From positions 186,001 through 250,000 of the forward strand of contig NZ_VYTY01000003.1 of NCBI RefSeq assembly GCF_009821115.1: DNA of 64,000 nt. Direction: 5' to 3'. A program made the position numbers and the translations under genes. Numbering within the stretch: position 1 is the first letter of the stretch; each line of letters starts with the position of its first letter. Source of the stretch: Nitrincola alkalisediminis (GTDB lineage: Bacteria; Pseudomonadota; Gammaproteobacteria; Pseudomonadales; Balneatricaceae). Below, piece by piece: positions 16,094 to 26,626 of the stretch. The notes beneath the pieces are model-generated. The model was not told the DNA's origin and searched no databases. It saw only the letters and a program-made list of their open reading frames with translations.

Positions 16094-18130
16094 TCAAATA
16101 TCCTTCACTAAACGCAACGCATCGTAAATTGCGGCATGGGTGTTGCGTGTCGCGACGGCATCGCCAATTCTAAAGAGCTGAAATTGCCCCTCAGAATTGC
16201 GCACGACGGTTTGAGGCTGCCCAGCCAACAGCTGTTCATGAGCAGTTTCTCCATGGTTAGATGACAAGGGTTTTAACTCAAAATACAGCTCATCCAACGG
16301 AATAATGCCATGATTGATCACCACTTGATCGAACTCACGGGTTTGCTCGACGCCGCCATAGTCACTGCCGATGTAGGCTTTTAAACCTGATGGCACTTTC
16401 TCAAGTGCGTGTAAACGGAAGGTTACCGTAAAGCGTGTGTTCAAGGCTTGTAAGCTGCGCATATAGGGAACGAGGTTCATGGCCATGACTTCAGGTGCAA
16501 AGGCGCGATCAGGTGTCATGATTTCTACGGCAGCACCACTTTTAGCGAGAATTTCAGCCGCCTGAAGGCCTGCGTGATCACCTGCATCATCAAACACCAA
16601 TACATTTTTACCAGGCTTAACATCACCCGAAATAATGTCCCAAGACGAGACAACCCACTCGTTGCCCTTCGCTAACACATCGGTATGCGGTAAGCCCCCC
16701 GTGGCAATAATGACCACGTCAGGGTGTTCGGCTTGCACCTGGTCAGACTCGGCCCAGGTGTTGAACTCAAAACGCACCCCTAAGCGCTCACATTGGGCCA
16801 TCCGCCAATCGATGATTGAAATCATTTCTTTGCGACGCTCGCTTTGTGCCGTTAAGCGAATTTGCCCACCCGGTTGGCTGGCCGCTTCAAAGACTACCAC
16901 TTCATGCCCGCGCTCACCCGCTACTCGAGCGGCCTCTAAACCGCCGGGTCCTGCGCCGACGATCACCACTTTTTTACGAGTGGGGGCTTTCTCAATTTCG
17001 TGCGGCATGCTTTCTTCACGACCCGTGGCGGCATTGTGAATGCAATAGGCTGATCCGCCTTGGTAAATACGGTCTAAACAATAGTTCGCACCGACACAGG
17101 GGCGTATTTCATCCTCACGTTTTTCGATGATTTTTTTGATGATGTGTGGGTCGGTCATGTGAGCTCGGGTCATACCGATCAAGTCCACTTTTCCTGAGGC
17201 AATGGCGTGGCGTGCGGTCGCGACATCGGGAATTTTGGCCGCATGGAAAACCGGGAAATTGGTTGCGGCACGGATGTCACCGGCAAAGTCCAAGTGCGGA
17301 TTGTTGGTCATGCCTTGTATCGGAATCACATCGGTTAGCCCTGCATCTGTATCAATATGCCCTCTCACCACATTTAAAAAATCAACCATACCGCTGTCTT
17401 TAAGTCGATGAGAAATGGTCATGCCATCGGCTGCACTTAAGCCCTGCTCAAGCATTTCATCCCCTGTGTAACGAACACCCACGATAAAGTCAGTTCCGAC
17501 GCGTTTACGAATCTCGGTTAAGACATCAAACGTAAACTTCAAACGGTTATCTAACGAGCCGCCGTAAGGGCCTTCAAGCTCATTGGTTAAGGGCGACCAA
17601 AACTGATCCATCAAGTGACCATAGGCTTGTAACTCAATTCCATCCATTCCACCGGCTTTCATACGCTCGGCAGCATCGGCGTAATCCTTAATAATGCGTT
17701 CAATATCCCAGTCTTCCATTTTTTTGGGGAAGGCTCTGTGTGCGGCTTCGCGATGGTGAGAGGGGGAAACAACCGGAAGCCAATGGCCTTTATCCCAGCG
17801 CGTGCGACGTCCTAAATGGGTGAGCTGAATCATAATGGCCGCGCCTTGCTCGTGTACGGCATCGGTCAGATCCTTCATCCAAGGCACCACTTCATCCTTG
17901 TACACCAGCAGGTTGTTAAAAACAGGTGGACTGTCTTTCGACACCGCCGCCGACCCTGCCGTCATGGTCATCGCTACGCCGCCTTTGGCTCGCTCAACAT
18001 GGTAGGCACGATAACGTCCTTTGGGCATACCATCTTCAGGATAAGCGGGCTCGTGGGAGGTCATGATAATGCGGTTGCGTAAAGTGAGGTGTTTCAGTTG
18101 ATACGGCTGTAATAAGGGATCATTTGACAT
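16094..18130 (-). CDS. NADH:flavin oxidoreductase, trimethylamine-dehydrogenase type (N-methylproline demethylase-like)
   Basis: A 678-aa protein with an old-yellow-enzyme FMN barrel (about residues 1-370), a cysteine cluster, and a C-terminal FAD/NAD Rossmann region (KKVVIVGAGPGGLEAARVAG, about residue 388). The closest families I recall are StcD/DgcA-type demethylases of N-methylated amino acids such as stachydrine or dimethylglycine, based on the start (LLQPYQLKHLTLRNRI) and IQLTHLGRRTRWDKG. The cluster region reads C-VGANY-C with a third Cys 12 residues on; the fourth Cys (second in the usual CxxC) is Ala. The substrate is inferred only from similarity, and no demethylase partner subunits are adjacent. 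Confidence 0.8.
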   Translation of the reverse strand: MSNDPLLQPYQLKHLTLRNRIIMTSHEPAYPEDGMPKGRYRAYHVERAKGGVAMTMTAGSAAVSKDSPPVFNNLLVYKDEVVPWMKDLTDAVHEQGAAIMIQLTHLGRRTRWDKGHWLPVVSPSHHREAAHRAFPKKMEDWDIERIIKDYADAAERMKAGGMDGIELQAYGHLMDQFWSPLTNELEGPYGGSLDNRLKFTFDVLTEIRKRVGTDFIVGVRYTGDEMLEQGLSAADGMTISHRLKDSGMVDFLNVVRGHIDTDAGLTDVIPIQGMTNNPHLDFAGDIRAATNFPVFHAAKIPDVATARHAIASGKVDLIGMTRAHMTDPHIIKKIIEKREDEIRPCVGANYCLDRIYQGGSAYCIHNAATGREESMPHEIEKAPTRKKVVIVGAGPGGLEAARVAGERGHEVVVFEAASQPGGQIRLTAQSERRKEMISIIDWRMAQCERLGVRFEFNTWAESDQVQAEHPDVVIIATGGLPHTDVLAKGNEWVVSSWDIISGDVKPGKNVLVFDDAGDHAGLQAAEILAKSGAAVEIMTPDRAFAPEVMAMNLVPYMRSLQALNTRFTVTFRLHALEKVPSGLKAYIGSDYGGVEQTREFDQVVINHGIIPLDELYFELKPLSSNHGETAHEQLLAGQPQTVVRNSEGQFQLFRIGDAVATRNTHAAIYDALRLVKDI

Positions 18131-18495
18131 GGTTGTGCTCCCGCATGGTGTGTTTGGGTGGCGTCTTTTTGATCAAATTTAGGCTTTATGTACATATGTG
18201 TCAATTATGTGTTCATTGTTGTTTTGAGAGGGTGTCGCTTTTGGAATGCTGTGTCGTTATTGCGCTGCCTGTATTGGCAGTGTATGTGAACACCTATGCA
18301 CAGGATGCTCATCAACGAGGGAGAAGAGGATTCCGTTCGATGATCAACAAGCCTTTGCTGCAGAGGATCGGGTAGCCGCAGTTGAGTGGAGAGATTTGGG
18401 GCGGAAAACAATTCGATTTACAGAAAGAGAATGCATGGCAAGGCCCCATTTTGCTGTATACTTAGCAGAAATTGGCTTCAAGTAGGATTCGTTCT

Positions 18496-18512
18496 TTGAA
18501 CAGACTGTTCAA
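18496..18512. promoter_or_regulatory. Palindrome TTGAACA-GAC-TGTTCAA
   Basis: Perfect 7-bp inverted arms with a 3-bp spacer, 25 bp upstream of the -35 box of the fusA2 promoter. It has the form of a repressor or activator operator; the protein that binds is unknown. Confidence 0.45.
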
Positions 18513-18536
18513 GGATGCGTTCGTGAGTCTGAAATT

Positions 18537-18564
18537 TTGATTTACGGCCACTTGAATATATAAT
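18537..18564 (+). promoter_or_regulatory. Sigma-70-type promoter for fusA2
   Basis: TTGATT (18537-18542) and TATAAT (18559-18564) are separated by 16 bp. The predicted start near 18571 gives a leader of about 75 nt before fusA2. Confidence 0.65.
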
Positions 18565-18648
18565 ACAGGCCTTTTACTTCTTCTGGTGCGTTATGTATTT
18601 GAATAATTCTGTCGCACTATATTAAAACCCTAGCTTATTGAGATGACT

Positions 18649-20748
18649 ATGTCAGCAGATTTATCCTTATACAGAAACATTGGTATCTTCGCCCACGTTG
18701 ATGCTGGCAAGACTACGACGACTGAACGTATCCTAAAACTGACCGGTAAAATTCATAAGTTAGGTGAAGTTCACGAAGGTGAATCGACTACCGACTTCAT
18801 GGAACAGGAAGCCGAGCGCGGTATTACTATCCAGTCAGCAGCCGTAAGCTGTTTCTGGAAAGGCCATCGTTTCAATGTAATCGATACCCCGGGGCACGTT
18901 GACTTCACCGTAGAAGTGTACCGTTCATTAAAAGTATTGGATGGCGGTATTGGTGTATTCTGTGGTTCTGGTGGTGTTGAGCCTCAGTCAGAAACCAACT
19001 GGCGTTATGCAAACGATGCACGTGTATCGCGTCTGATCTTCGTCAACAAGCTTGACCGTATCGGTGCCGATTTCCTACGTGTAACTGAGCAAGTTAAAAA
19101 AGTATTGGGTGCAAACCCATTGATCATGGTTCTTCCAATCGGCCGTGAAGACACCTTTACGGGTGTTGTTGATCTGCTAACCCAAAAAGCTTATATCTGG
19201 GACGAAACGGGTTTACCTGAAAACTTCACTGTGACCGACGTACCTGCTGATATGCTGGATGATGTTGAAATGTACCGCACTCAGTTGATCGAAACTGCAC
19301 TTGAGCAAGATGACGATCTTCTAATGGCGTACATGGAAGGTGAAGAGCCATCTATCGAAGACATCAAGCGTTGTATCCGTAAGGGTTGCCGTGATCTAGC
19401 ATTCTTCCCAACTTTCTGCGGTTCTGCGTTCAAGAACAAAGGTATGCAGTTAGTATTGGACGGTGTTGTTGAGTACCTCCCATCTCCAACAGAAGTTAAT
19501 CCACAGCCTTTGACTGACGAAGAAGGTAACGAAACTGGCGAATTCGCTATCGTTTCGGCTGATGAGCCTTTCCGTGCGTTAGCGTTCAAAATCATGGATG
19601 ACCGCTTCGGTGCTCTGACGTTTATCCGTATTTACTCAGGTGTATTGAACAAAGGTGACACCATCCTGAACTCTTACACAGGTAAAACTGAGCGTATCGG
19701 CCGTATGGTTGAGATGTACGCAAACGACCGTATCGATCTGACGTCTGCTCAGGCGGGTGACATTATCGCTCTGGTTGGATTGAAGAACAACACTCAAACA
19801 GGCCACACGCTGTGTGATCCTAAGAACCCATGTACACTTGAGCCAATGGTGTTCCCAGAGCCAGTAATCTCTATCTCTGTTGCTCCAAAAGATAAAGGTT
19901 CTATGGAGAAAATGGGCGTTGCAATCGGTAAAATGGTTGCAGAAGATCCAACTTTCCGTGTTGAGACAGATCCAGATTCTGGTGAAACCATCCTGAAAGG
20001 TATGGGTGAGTTGCACTTGGATATTAAAGTTGACATCCTGAAGCGTACTTACGGTGTAGAACTGGTTGTGGGTCAACCACAGGTTGCGTACCGTGAAACC
20101 ATCACACGCGCCGTTGAAGACAGCTATACCCACAAGAAGCAATCCGGTGGTTCAGGTCAGTACGGTAAGATCGATTACCGCATTCGTCCAGGCGAGCAAA
20201 ACTCTGGCTTCAAGTTCTCATCAACTGTTGTGGGTGGTAACGTACCTAAAGAGTACATCCCAGCACTTGAAAAGAGCTTTGCTGGCATGATGGCAACAGG
20301 TCCTTTGGCTGGCTTCCCTGTATTGGACGTTGAGATTGAAGTATTCGACGGTGCCTACCACGCGGTTGACTCCTCTGCGATTGCGTTTGAGATTGCAGCG
20401 AAAGGTGCTTTCCGTCAGACCATGCCAAAAGCCGGTCCACAACTGCTTGAGCCAATCATGAAAGTTGACGTATTCACCCCTGAAGATCACGTGGGTGATG
20501 TTATCGGTGACTTAAACCGTCGTCGCGGCATGATTCAAGGCCAGGAAGCCGGTGTGACAGGTGTTCGTATTAAAGCAGATGTACCGCTGTCTGAAATGTT
20601 TGGTTATATCAGCTCTTTGCGTACCATGACGTCAGGTCGTGGTCAGTTTTCCATGGAGTTCTCTCATTACGCGCCTTGCCCAGCTAACGTTGCTGAAGCA
20701 GTTGTTGCGAAAGAGAAAGAAAAGAAAGCAGCGGCTGCTAAAAACTAA
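18649..20748 (+). CDS. fusA2: Elongation factor G 2 (EF-G2)
   Basis: A translational GTPase of about 699 aa. The G1 loop is [15 protein letters not shown]3 is [15 protein letters not shown], and G4 is NKLDR. EF-G domains II-V follow, with the domain IV segment [20 protein letters not shown]. The sequence ([16 protein letters not shown] and [20 protein letters not shown]) matches the second EF-G paralogue of vibrios and related gammaproteobacteria. It stands alone, without rpsL, rpsG or tuf, as expected for EF-G2. ATG 18649 has better spacing from the GAG element than ATG 18643. Codon choice is strongly biased (GGT, CGT, GTT), suggesting high expression. Confidence 0.93.
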   Translation: MSADLSLYRNIGIFAHVDAGKTTTTERILKLTGKIHKLGEVHEGESTTDFMEQEAERGITIQSAAVSCFWKGHRFNVIDTPGHVDFTVEVYRSLKVLDGGIGVFCGSGGVEPQSETNWRYANDARVSRLIFVNKLDRIGADFLRVTEQVKKVLGANPLIMVLPIGREDTFTGVVDLLTQKAYIWDETGLPENFTVTDVPADMLDDVEMYRTQLIETALEQDDDLLMAYMEGEEPSIEDIKRCIRKGCRDLAFFPTFCGSAFKNKGMQLVLDGVVEYLPSPTEVNPQPLTDEEGNETGEFAIVSADEPFRALAFKIMDDRFGALTFIRIYSGVLNKGDTILNSYTGKTERIGRMVEMYANDRIDLTSAQAGDIIALVGLKNNTQTGHTLCDPKNPCTLEPMVFPEPVISISVAPKDKGSMEKMGVAIGKMVAEDPTFRVETDPDSGETILKGMGELHLDIKVDILKRTYGVELVVGQPQVAYRETITRAVEDSYTHKKQSGGSGQYGKIDYRIRPGEQNSGFKFSSTVVGGNVPKEYIPALEKSFAGMMATGPLAGFPVLDVEIEVFDGAYHAVDSSAIAFEIAAKGAFRQTMPKAGPQLLEPIMKVDVFTPEDHVGDVIGDLNRRRGMIQGQEAGVTGVRIKADVPLSEMFGYISSLRTMTSGRGQFSMEFSHYAPCPANVAEAVVAKEKEKKAAAAKN

Positions 20749-20765
20749 GTTGTTAACCTGCTTTT

Positions 20766-20803
20766 AAAAAGCCCCGTCAGTTTACGCTGACGGGGCTTTT
20801 TTG
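20766..20803 (+). terminator. Intrinsic terminator of fusA2
   Basis: An 11-bp GC-rich stem (AGCCCCGTCAG at 20770-20780, partner at 20787-20797) with a 6-nt loop is followed directly by a run of six T and preceded by A residues. Confidence 0.93.
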
Positions 20804-20913
20804 TTTGAATTTTTTATTAAGTCATCCATCTCAGATTCAATCCCTCTCTCGTTGAAACAATTCTGTCATACCACTTGGGTATAAAGAGGCCTGTTTATTA
20901 AGAGAGATTGAGT

Positions 20914-22551
20914 ATGTTGTCCAGCCTCAGTATAGCTAAGAAATTATCCATCCTAGTTGTCTTCCCCATCATGATTCTGTTGGGACTTTTGAGTATTAAC
21001 TATTGGGTATCTGTTCAAAAAGATCAATTATTTCATCGACTTTACAATGATCACTTGGCCGTATTGTCGGATGTGCTTCGAGTGCAAAGTATTTTAATGA
21101 ATGAAGGGTTGAGTTATTTAAATCAATATCGAACTGGATGGATGGGGGCTGAACAGGCGAAAACAACAGTGACTGAGTTAATGGAAAATGCGCAGTCACA
21201 TTGGCATAAATTCCAGCAGATTCGACCTGATGAGGGTGACAGTGAGCCCGATTCGTTGGTTGCTGAACTGGATGATTTGTTTGAAAAGTCTGTTCGGCAG
21301 TATCAAGAGTGGATTGAATATGCAGGCAGTGATGCTCTAACGATACGCATTCTGAACGAGTCGACCGTAAATGCTGAAAAAGCACGCAATATAGGCTTAT
21401 TTAACGAACGCGTTGATCTATATATTCAAGCGCAAATACAAGCCGCTGGCGATGTTCGAGTGGAAGCTGAAACGCTAACAGACCAATTGGTATGGGGGTA
21501 TATTTTAGGGGCTCTTTTGGTCAGCTTAATCTTGGGAGGCATTGGTGTGATCATTCAACAATCGATTGCAGACCCGATCCGACGGCTACGAGATGTGTTG
21601 GTCAATATCGAAACCCAATCGGATTTGTCTTTGCAAGCGGATGAAAAGGGTCGGGATGAAGTCGCTGCGGCGGCGAATGCTTTGAATAAGATGCTCAAGC
21701 ATTTTCGTGAACTGATACAAGAAATTGTTCAGGATACGCAGGCTCTGGAAAAACAAGCCAATGCGGCTCAGCAGGTGAGCAATCAAGTGGCAGAGGGTGT
21801 TGACAGTCAAAGTCAGCAAGCCAGTGCCTTAGCATCAGCCATTGAGCAAATGGCCGGTGCGATAGAACAGGTGAATACCAATACCCGTCGTGCAGTGGAT
21901 GTCGCTGTCAACGCGCAAGAGATCAGCGGACAAGGCAATCGTATTTCGAAGTCCAGCATGAGTAAGGTGATTGAGTTAGAACAGCATCTACAACAGACAC
22001 AATTGGTTATCAAACTGCTGAACGAAGGCTCCAAAGAAATTGCAGACGTTCTGACAGTGATAAAGAACATCTCGGAACAAACCAACCTGTTGGCGCTAAA
22101 TGCTGCAATAGAAGCCGCTCGCGCGGGTGAAGCTGGAAGAGGGTTTTCGGTTGTTGCCGATGAAGTAAGAACTCTATCATTAAACACGCAGCGAGCAACG
22201 GAGTCGATCAACCAAATCATTGAGAAGTTGCAAGCACAGTCATTAAAAGCAACCGAAGTCATGAATATCGCTTGTCAGCAAGCCGTTCACAGTGTGGATG
22301 ACGCTCGCAAAGCGGATGAGCTGTTCAGTGATATCAGTTCAGCGGTGACAGAAATTGTCTCTTTAAATCACAATATTGCACTGGCTACACAAGAGCAAAC
22401 CGGTGTCACGGATCACTTAGGCCGGTCCATGCATTTACTCAATCAGGATATTGAACAAATTAGCCGCACCGCAAATCTCTCAGAAGGTGCCAGTGAAAGC
22501 TTGAATCGTCTAGCGGTAAAACTATCCCAAGGCTGTGCAAGGTTTCAGTAG
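20914..22551 (+). CDS. Methyl-accepting chemotaxis protein
   Basis: A chemoreceptor of about 545 aa. A membrane segment lies near the N-terminus (residues 10-30), followed by a periplasmic helical sensor domain of about 160 residues, a second membrane segment (about 193-215), a HAMP domain ([14 protein letters not shown]) and a cytoplasmic signalling domain with the highly conserved hairpin tip [20 protein letters not shown]. The ligand is unknown. ATG 20914 is chosen over TTG 20908 because AGAGAG at 20901-20906 is spaced correctly for it. It is a single gene with no chemotaxis partners nearby. Confidence 0.93.
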   Translation: MLSSLSIAKKLSILVVFPIMILLGLLSINYWVSVQKDQLFHRLYNDHLAVLSDVLRVQSILMNEGLSYLNQYRTGWMGAEQAKTTVTELMENAQSHWHKFQQIRPDEGDSEPDSLVAELDDLFEKSVRQYQEWIEYAGSDALTIRILNESTVNAEKARNIGLFNERVDLYIQAQIQAAGDVRVEAETLTDQLVWGYILGALLVSLILGGIGVIIQQSIADPIRRLRDVLVNIETQSDLSLQADEKGRDEVAAAANALNKMLKHFRELIQEIVQDTQALEKQANAAQQVSNQVAEGVDSQSQQASALASAIEQMAGAIEQVNTNTRRAVDVAVNAQEISGQGNRISKSSMSKVIELEQHLQQTQLVIKLLNEGSKEIADVLTVIKNISEQTNLLALNAAIEAARAGEAGRGFSVVADEVRTLSLNTQRATESINQIIEKLQAQSLKATEVMNIACQQAVHSVDDARKADELFSDISSAVTEIVSLNHNIALATQEQTGVTDHLGRSMHLLNQDIEQISRTANLSEGASESLNRLAVKLSQGCARFQ

Positions 22552-22596
22552 AAATGCGTTTGAAGCCTACTCAAGGCTCATCCAGACACTTCTGTG

Positions 22597-22628
22597 AGAA
22601 GGGTGAGGCGGAAACGCCGTACCCTTCT
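22597..22628. terminator. Stem-loop between the chemoreceptor and DUF3087 genes
   Basis: The arms AGAAGGGT (22597-22604) and ACCCTTCT (22621-22628) enclose an inner GGCG-GAAA-CGCC hairpin with a GNRA tetraloop. The structure lies between convergent genes; there is no long T tract. Confidence 0.6.
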
Positions 22629-22634
22629 ATCAAG

Positions 22635-23219
22635 TTAAACAGATTTTTGTTTAGCGGATTGCTTTATTGAGTCTATCCAGGCTGAATCAAAGCGTGTCTG
22701 TTGTGGGTCCAGTTCTAGTGCCTCAATTTTGAGCAAGAGCTTTTGGATAGGCTTCTGCAACTCGCTAACACCGCCGTCATTGCTCTCTAATTGGTGCATT
22801 TGCATTAGGCCTAAATGATAGAAGCGCAGCAGCTTGATGGCGGTGATATCGTTTTGTTCAACACCGGCTTCGACCTGATGCATACAATTTGTGATGCTCA
22901 TCAGGCAGCGTTTAAGTTTCCAGCCATAGAGCGATGAACTCATCCAGGGTTGCTTCAATAGAATCTGCTTAAAAATAATGGTTGTCAGTATGAAACCAGT
23001 GAATACCCCCGCCGCATTCCATTTAAAGTTATTGCCATCAGGATGACCGAAAAATGACACACTCAAGGTGGCCAGACTCATTGCCAGAACAATAAAAATC
23101 GCCATTAAGATCAGGGTGTTTTTTCGGGTTTCTTTGCGATAAATCTCTGGGTCACGCGCTTCCAACTCAAAAATGTCTGACACACGGGTCTCCTGATATC
23201 GTTTGTTATGGATTGGCAT
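22635..23219 (-). CDS. DUF3087 family membrane protein
   Basis: A 194-aa protein with two membrane segments (about residues 34-54 and 68-88) and a cytoplasmic helical C-terminal part. FFGHPDGNNFKWNAAGV and VEQNDITAIKLLRFYHLGL match the pattern of DUF3087 proteins, which are common in marine gammaproteobacteria and have no known function. It is convergent with the chemoreceptor gene and separated by 146 bp from the divergent TetR gene. Confidence 0.75.
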   Translation of the reverse strand: MPIHNKRYQETRVSDIFELEARDPEIYRKETRKNTLILMAIFIVLAMSLATLSVSFFGHPDGNNFKWNAAGVFTGFILTTIIFKQILLKQPWMSSSLYGWKLKRCLMSITNCMHQVEAGVEQNDITAIKLLRFYHLGLMQMHQLESNDGGVSELQKPIQKLLLKIEALELDPQQTRFDSAWIDSIKQSAKQKSV

Positions 23220-23365
23220 GGTTCATCATGCGCGGAAGTAAGATGGGGATAAGGTTAACATTTTTGACTGCGTACATCTTTATTTCAGGTCGCAGGCTTC
23301 TGATTTTTGGGTCGATTATCGCTACATAAATCTTTATACTTCGCGTCATTAAACCGAGCTGATGC

Positions 23366-24049
23366 ATGAAGGAGTGTTTTACTTTGCTATTCAAAATCGT
23401 ATCCCACCAGCAAGAAAAGCCTGCTGGCCGAATCCGTAAGCAAAATGAAACACTCATTCTTCGTGCGGCTGAAATCGAGTTTGCCGAAAAAGGCTTTGCG
23501 GGTGCGAGCATGAATGCGATTGCGCAGCGTGCGGGCCTCCCTAAAGCCAACCTGCACTATTACTTCAAAAACAAAATTGGCCTGTATATCGCTGTATTGA
23601 GTGACATTATCGAGTTGTGGGATGAAACTCTGAGCGCAATTACGGCTGAAGACGATCCCGCCGAGGTGTTAACCCATTATATCCGACGGAAAATCGATTT
23701 CTCACGTGAATACAGTCTAGCGTCGCGTATCTTCGCATCTGAAATCATCAGTGGTGCTCCGAATATGAGTACCTATTTCAGTGACAACTACCACGGGTGG
23801 TTTGCAGGGCGCGTTGCTGTTTTTCAAGCTTGGATTGATCAAGGAAAACTGGACCCAATCACGCCTGAACACTTGCTGTTTATGATTTGGTCCACCACGC
23901 AACATTATGCCGATTTTGCCATACAAATTGCCGCTGCTTTGAATAAACCCGAACCGGATATCGAGGATTATGAAAAGGCGACTGAAACAATCACTCACAT
24001 TATTTTGAAAGGGTGTGGGGTGAAAAGGGTTGATTCGGTTCGCTCATAA
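23366..24049 (+). CDS. TetR-family regulator, RutR-like
   Basis: A 227-aa protein with an N-terminal TetR helix-turn-helix (ASMNAIAQRAGLPKANLHYY) and a C-terminal domain that matches RutR closely in pattern (FMIWSTTQHYADFA; SRIFASEIISGAP). RutR proteins bind pyrimidines or related bases and recognise TTGACCA-NN-TGGTCAA. The gene is convergent with the xdh-uraD-puuD operon, and near-matches to the RutR site lie before xdhA and the purine permease. It is therefore probably the purine-catabolism regulator (inference). The first residues are uncertain; a start a few codons downstream is possible. Confidence 0.85.
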   Translation: MKECFTLLFKIVSHQQEKPAGRIRKQNETLILRAAEIEFAEKGFAGASMNAIAQRAGLPKANLHYYFKNKIGLYIAVLSDIIELWDETLSAITAEDDPAEVLTHYIRRKIDFSREYSLASRIFASEIISGAPNMSTYFSDNYHGWFAGRVAVFQAWIDQGKLDPITPEHLLFMIWSTTQHYADFAIQIAAALNKPEPDIEDYEKATETITHIILKGCGVKRVDSVRS

Positions 24050-24127
24050 AACGACATATACATCACTTCCGAATTAGCTCCATGATCTGTAAACAATAGC
24101 CGTCCCTGGCTTGGAGCTGTCTGAGCG

Positions 24128-25318
24128 TTAAGACCGCTTACGCTGAATCCACTCGCCTAATAAAGCGCGCTCTTCCAGTGTCATCTGCGTTTTGTTCAAA
24201 AAGGGCATATCGTGCGTCTGAATGCTTCGCGCTTCTATCCGATCCAGCATGCGCAAAATATCGGGACCTGTTTCGAGCATGATACCACCGGGCGAAATGG
24301 CAAAGATATCGTCGGTGGGTGCACGGCTGTGACAGGTTGCACAGCGTTCAATCACGATGGCAAAGGCTTGTGAGTCGTTTAATTGCGCATCACCTATATC
24401 GGCCTGTTGAATTGGTTGAGGCCGTGCCACTATCGCGAGTAGAACAAAGGCGCCAAACGCCGAGATCAATATCCAAGGCTTCACAATGCCACGATGACGT
24501 AGATTGAAAAAGTGCCGTGCCCAAGCGCCAATGAGTGCCAAGGCACCTAAAATAGCCCAACCGTACTCATGGCCATAGGTCATGGGCGAGTGGTTGCTGA
24601 GCATGATGAACAAAACAGGTAGGGTGGCGTAATTGTTATGGGTCGAACGGCGTTTTGCGTTCATTCCATAAATAGGATCGGGCGCTTCACCCTTTTCAAC
24701 CGCACTGACCAACGCGCGTTGTGAGGGCATAATGGTCGTAAACACGTTGGCGGCCATACAGGTTCCGATTAACGCGCCAATATGAATATACGCCGCTCTA
24801 TCGCCAATCACCTGACTCAGCGCCCAGGCGAGAAAGGTAATGATCGCCAATAAGACAAGGCCTAATATCAGCTCTTTATCCACTAAGGGCGTGCGACACA
24901 ACAGCTCATATATCAGGTATCCCACCCCAATGGTACCTAGCCCGATTGCAATCGCCTGCCAAGGTGCGAGATCCGCTTTGGCGGGATCAATCATGTAGCT
25001 GCTGGCACCCACATAGTACATGAGCGTCAGCAGAAGCATACCCGTGATCCAGGTTGAGTAGGCTTCCCACTTAAACCAGTGCAGATGCTTGGGCATTTTT
25101 TCAGGGCCGAGCTGGTACTTAGCCACTTCATAAAAGCCGCCGCCATGGATCGACCATAGATCTCCCTTGATTCCTTTATCTTTTTTCCATTGAGGCGGCT
25201 CTTCCAAGGAATTGTCTAACCAGACAAAATAGAAGGAGGCTCCAATCCAGGCAATGGCGGTGACGACGTGCAACAGCCTGAGTAATAAATGCAGCCAATC
25301 AGATAAATAAGGATCCAT
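24128..25318 (-). CDS. puuD: Urate hydroxylase (membrane-bound urate oxidase with cytochrome c domain)
   Basis: A 396-aa PuuD protein. About eight membrane segments make up the N-terminal urate-oxidase domain (LLRLLHVVTAIAWIGASFYF; DLWSIHGGGFYEVAKYQ), and a C-terminal cytochrome c domain carries the haem motif CATCH (about residues 330-334). It converts urate to 5-hydroxyisourate at the inner membrane, passing electrons toward the respiratory chain. Last gene of the purine operon, 3 bp after guaD. Confidence 0.93.
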   Translation of the reverse strand: MDPYLSDWLHLLLRLLHVVTAIAWIGASFYFVWLDNSLEEPPQWKKDKGIKGDLWSIHGGGFYEVAKYQLGPEKMPKHLHWFKWEAYSTWITGMLLLTLMYYVGASSYMIDPAKADLAPWQAIAIGLGTIGVGYLIYELLCRTPLVDKELILGLVLLAIITFLAWALSQVIGDRAAYIHIGALIGTCMAANVFTTIMPSQRALVSAVEKGEAPDPIYGMNAKRRSTHNNYATLPVLFIMLSNHSPMTYGHEYGWAILGALALIGAWARHFFNLRHRGIVKPWILISAFGAFVLLAIVARPQPIQQADIGDAQLNDSQAFAIVIERCATCHSRAPTDDIFAISPGGIMLETGPDILRMLDRIEARSIQTHDMPFLNKTQMTLEERALLGEWIQRKRS

Positions 25319-25321
25319 CGC

Positions 25322-26623
25322 TTAGTTCTCCCGCTGATAGGCTTTGCTGCCCAAGATGTAGGTGGCTTCAATCAGTCGATCATCACCGAGCATGCTTAAT
25401 ACAAATAAGACCTCGTTGAGGCTCTGACAGGTTCCGGTTCTAAACGCCATGAGGGGAGTGGATTTCAGATTGATGACGACAAAGTCAGCCTCTTTCCCCG
25501 GTAAAAAGTTGCCCAGATGTGTCTCCAGTGATAAGGCTCTCGCACCGCCTAGCGTCGCTAGGTAAAAGCTCTGATCAGGGGCTAATGAGACACTTTGCAA
25601 CTGTTGGATTTTGTAGGCATCCCCCAGCGTTTGGAGCATAGAAAAACTGGTACCGGCACCCACATCGGTCCCTATGGCAAAGCGAACACCTTGAGCGTGC
25701 ATGCGCTCCATGTCAAACAAACCTGAACCTAAAAATAAGTTGGATGTCGGGCAATGGGCGAGCACTGTACCGGAGTCTGCTAAGCGTTGGCAGGCATGTT
25801 CTGATAAGTGGATACCGTGTGCGTAAATGCTCTTGGGGCCAAGCAGCCCGAATTGCTCATAGGCATCCAGATAATCGCGTGCATTTGGAAACAACGTGGC
25901 AACCCATGCCAGCTCATCACGATTTTCAGCGAGATGGCTTTGCAAGTAGACACCTGGGTAGTCTTGCAATAGCTGCCCTGCTTTTTGCAGTTGTTCAGGA
26001 GTGCTGGTGGGGGCAAAGCGTGGGGTAACGGCGTAGTGAAGGCGGCCTTTTTCATGCCAGCGCTCGATCAGCTCAGCGGAGTCGTCATAGGCTGATTGGG
26101 CGGTATCCGTTAAAAAGTCAGGCGCATTGCGATCCATCATTACTTTGCCCGCTAAAAGGCGCATGTCCTGTGCTTGCGCGACTTCGAAGAGGGCATCAAC
26201 CGACTGTTTATGCACCGTACCAAAGACCATTGCGGTGGTGGTGCCGTTGCGCAGCAGCTCATCAACAAAAAATGTGGCGATGGCCTTGGCATAGTCTTTG
26301 TCAGCGAATTTACGTTCGGTTGGGAAGGTGTAGGTGTTTAACCACTCCAAGAGTTGGCGTCCATACGCAGCAATCATTTCCGTTTGAGGGTAATGGGTGT
26401 GTAAATCGATAAAGCCCGGCATGATTAAATGACCGCTGTAGTCTTCAACCCTAATCTGGCTATCCAGGGTTTTGATGAGGTCGGAATAGGGACCTAAGGC
26501 CGCAATGCGTCCATTTTCGATCAGCAATAAGCCATCTTCAAAATACTCGCGAGCCGATTCACCCTGAAGGCGAGGATCATCGAGGTAATGTAAAATCGAG
26601 GCGCGAAAGGCGTGTGACGTCAT
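25322..26623 (-). CDS. guaD: Guanine deaminase
   Basis: A 433-aa amidohydrolase that deaminates guanine to xanthine. Metal ligands are visible in DLHTHYPQTEMI (about residues 74-85), QSHLAEN, YAHGIHL and the Asp in IGTDVGAGTSFSM. Length matches the family. It lies tightly between uraH and puuD (3 bp gaps), feeding guanine into the xanthine-urate pathway encoded by the same operon. Confidence 0.94.
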   Translation of the reverse strand: MTSHAFRASILHYLDDPRLQGESAREYFEDGLLLIENGRIAALGPYSDLIKTLDSQIRVEDYSGHLIMPGFIDLHTHYPQTEMIAAYGRQLLEWLNTYTFPTERKFADKDYAKAIATFFVDELLRNGTTTAMVFGTVHKQSVDALFEVAQAQDMRLLAGKVMMDRNAPDFLTDTAQSAYDDSAELIERWHEKGRLHYAVTPRFAPTSTPEQLQKAGQLLQDYPGVYLQSHLAENRDELAWVATLFPNARDYLDAYEQFGLLGPKSIYAHGIHLSEHACQRLADSGTVLAHCPTSNLFLGSGLFDMERMHAQGVRFAIGTDVGAGTSFSMLQTLGDAYKIQQLQSVSLAPDQSFYLATLGGARALSLETHLGNFLPGKEADFVVINLKSTPLMAFRTGTCQSLNEVLFVLSMLGDDRLIEATYILGSKAYQREN

Positions 26624-26626
26624 AGG

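Larger units (their letters stand above)
18131..18642. other. 512-bp intergenic region between the oxidoreductase gene and fusA2
   Basis: No convincing gene is seen. The region carries the upstream DNA of both divergent genes, a perfect palindrome at 18496-18512 and a sigma-70-like promoter at 18537-18564, described separately. Short frames here lack ribosome sites and family features. Confidence 0.6.

Noticed and set aside
18205-18485. Short open frames in the gap before fusA2 on both strands
   Set aside because: They overlap each other, have no ribosome sites and no family resemblance; the area is better explained as promoter DNA.
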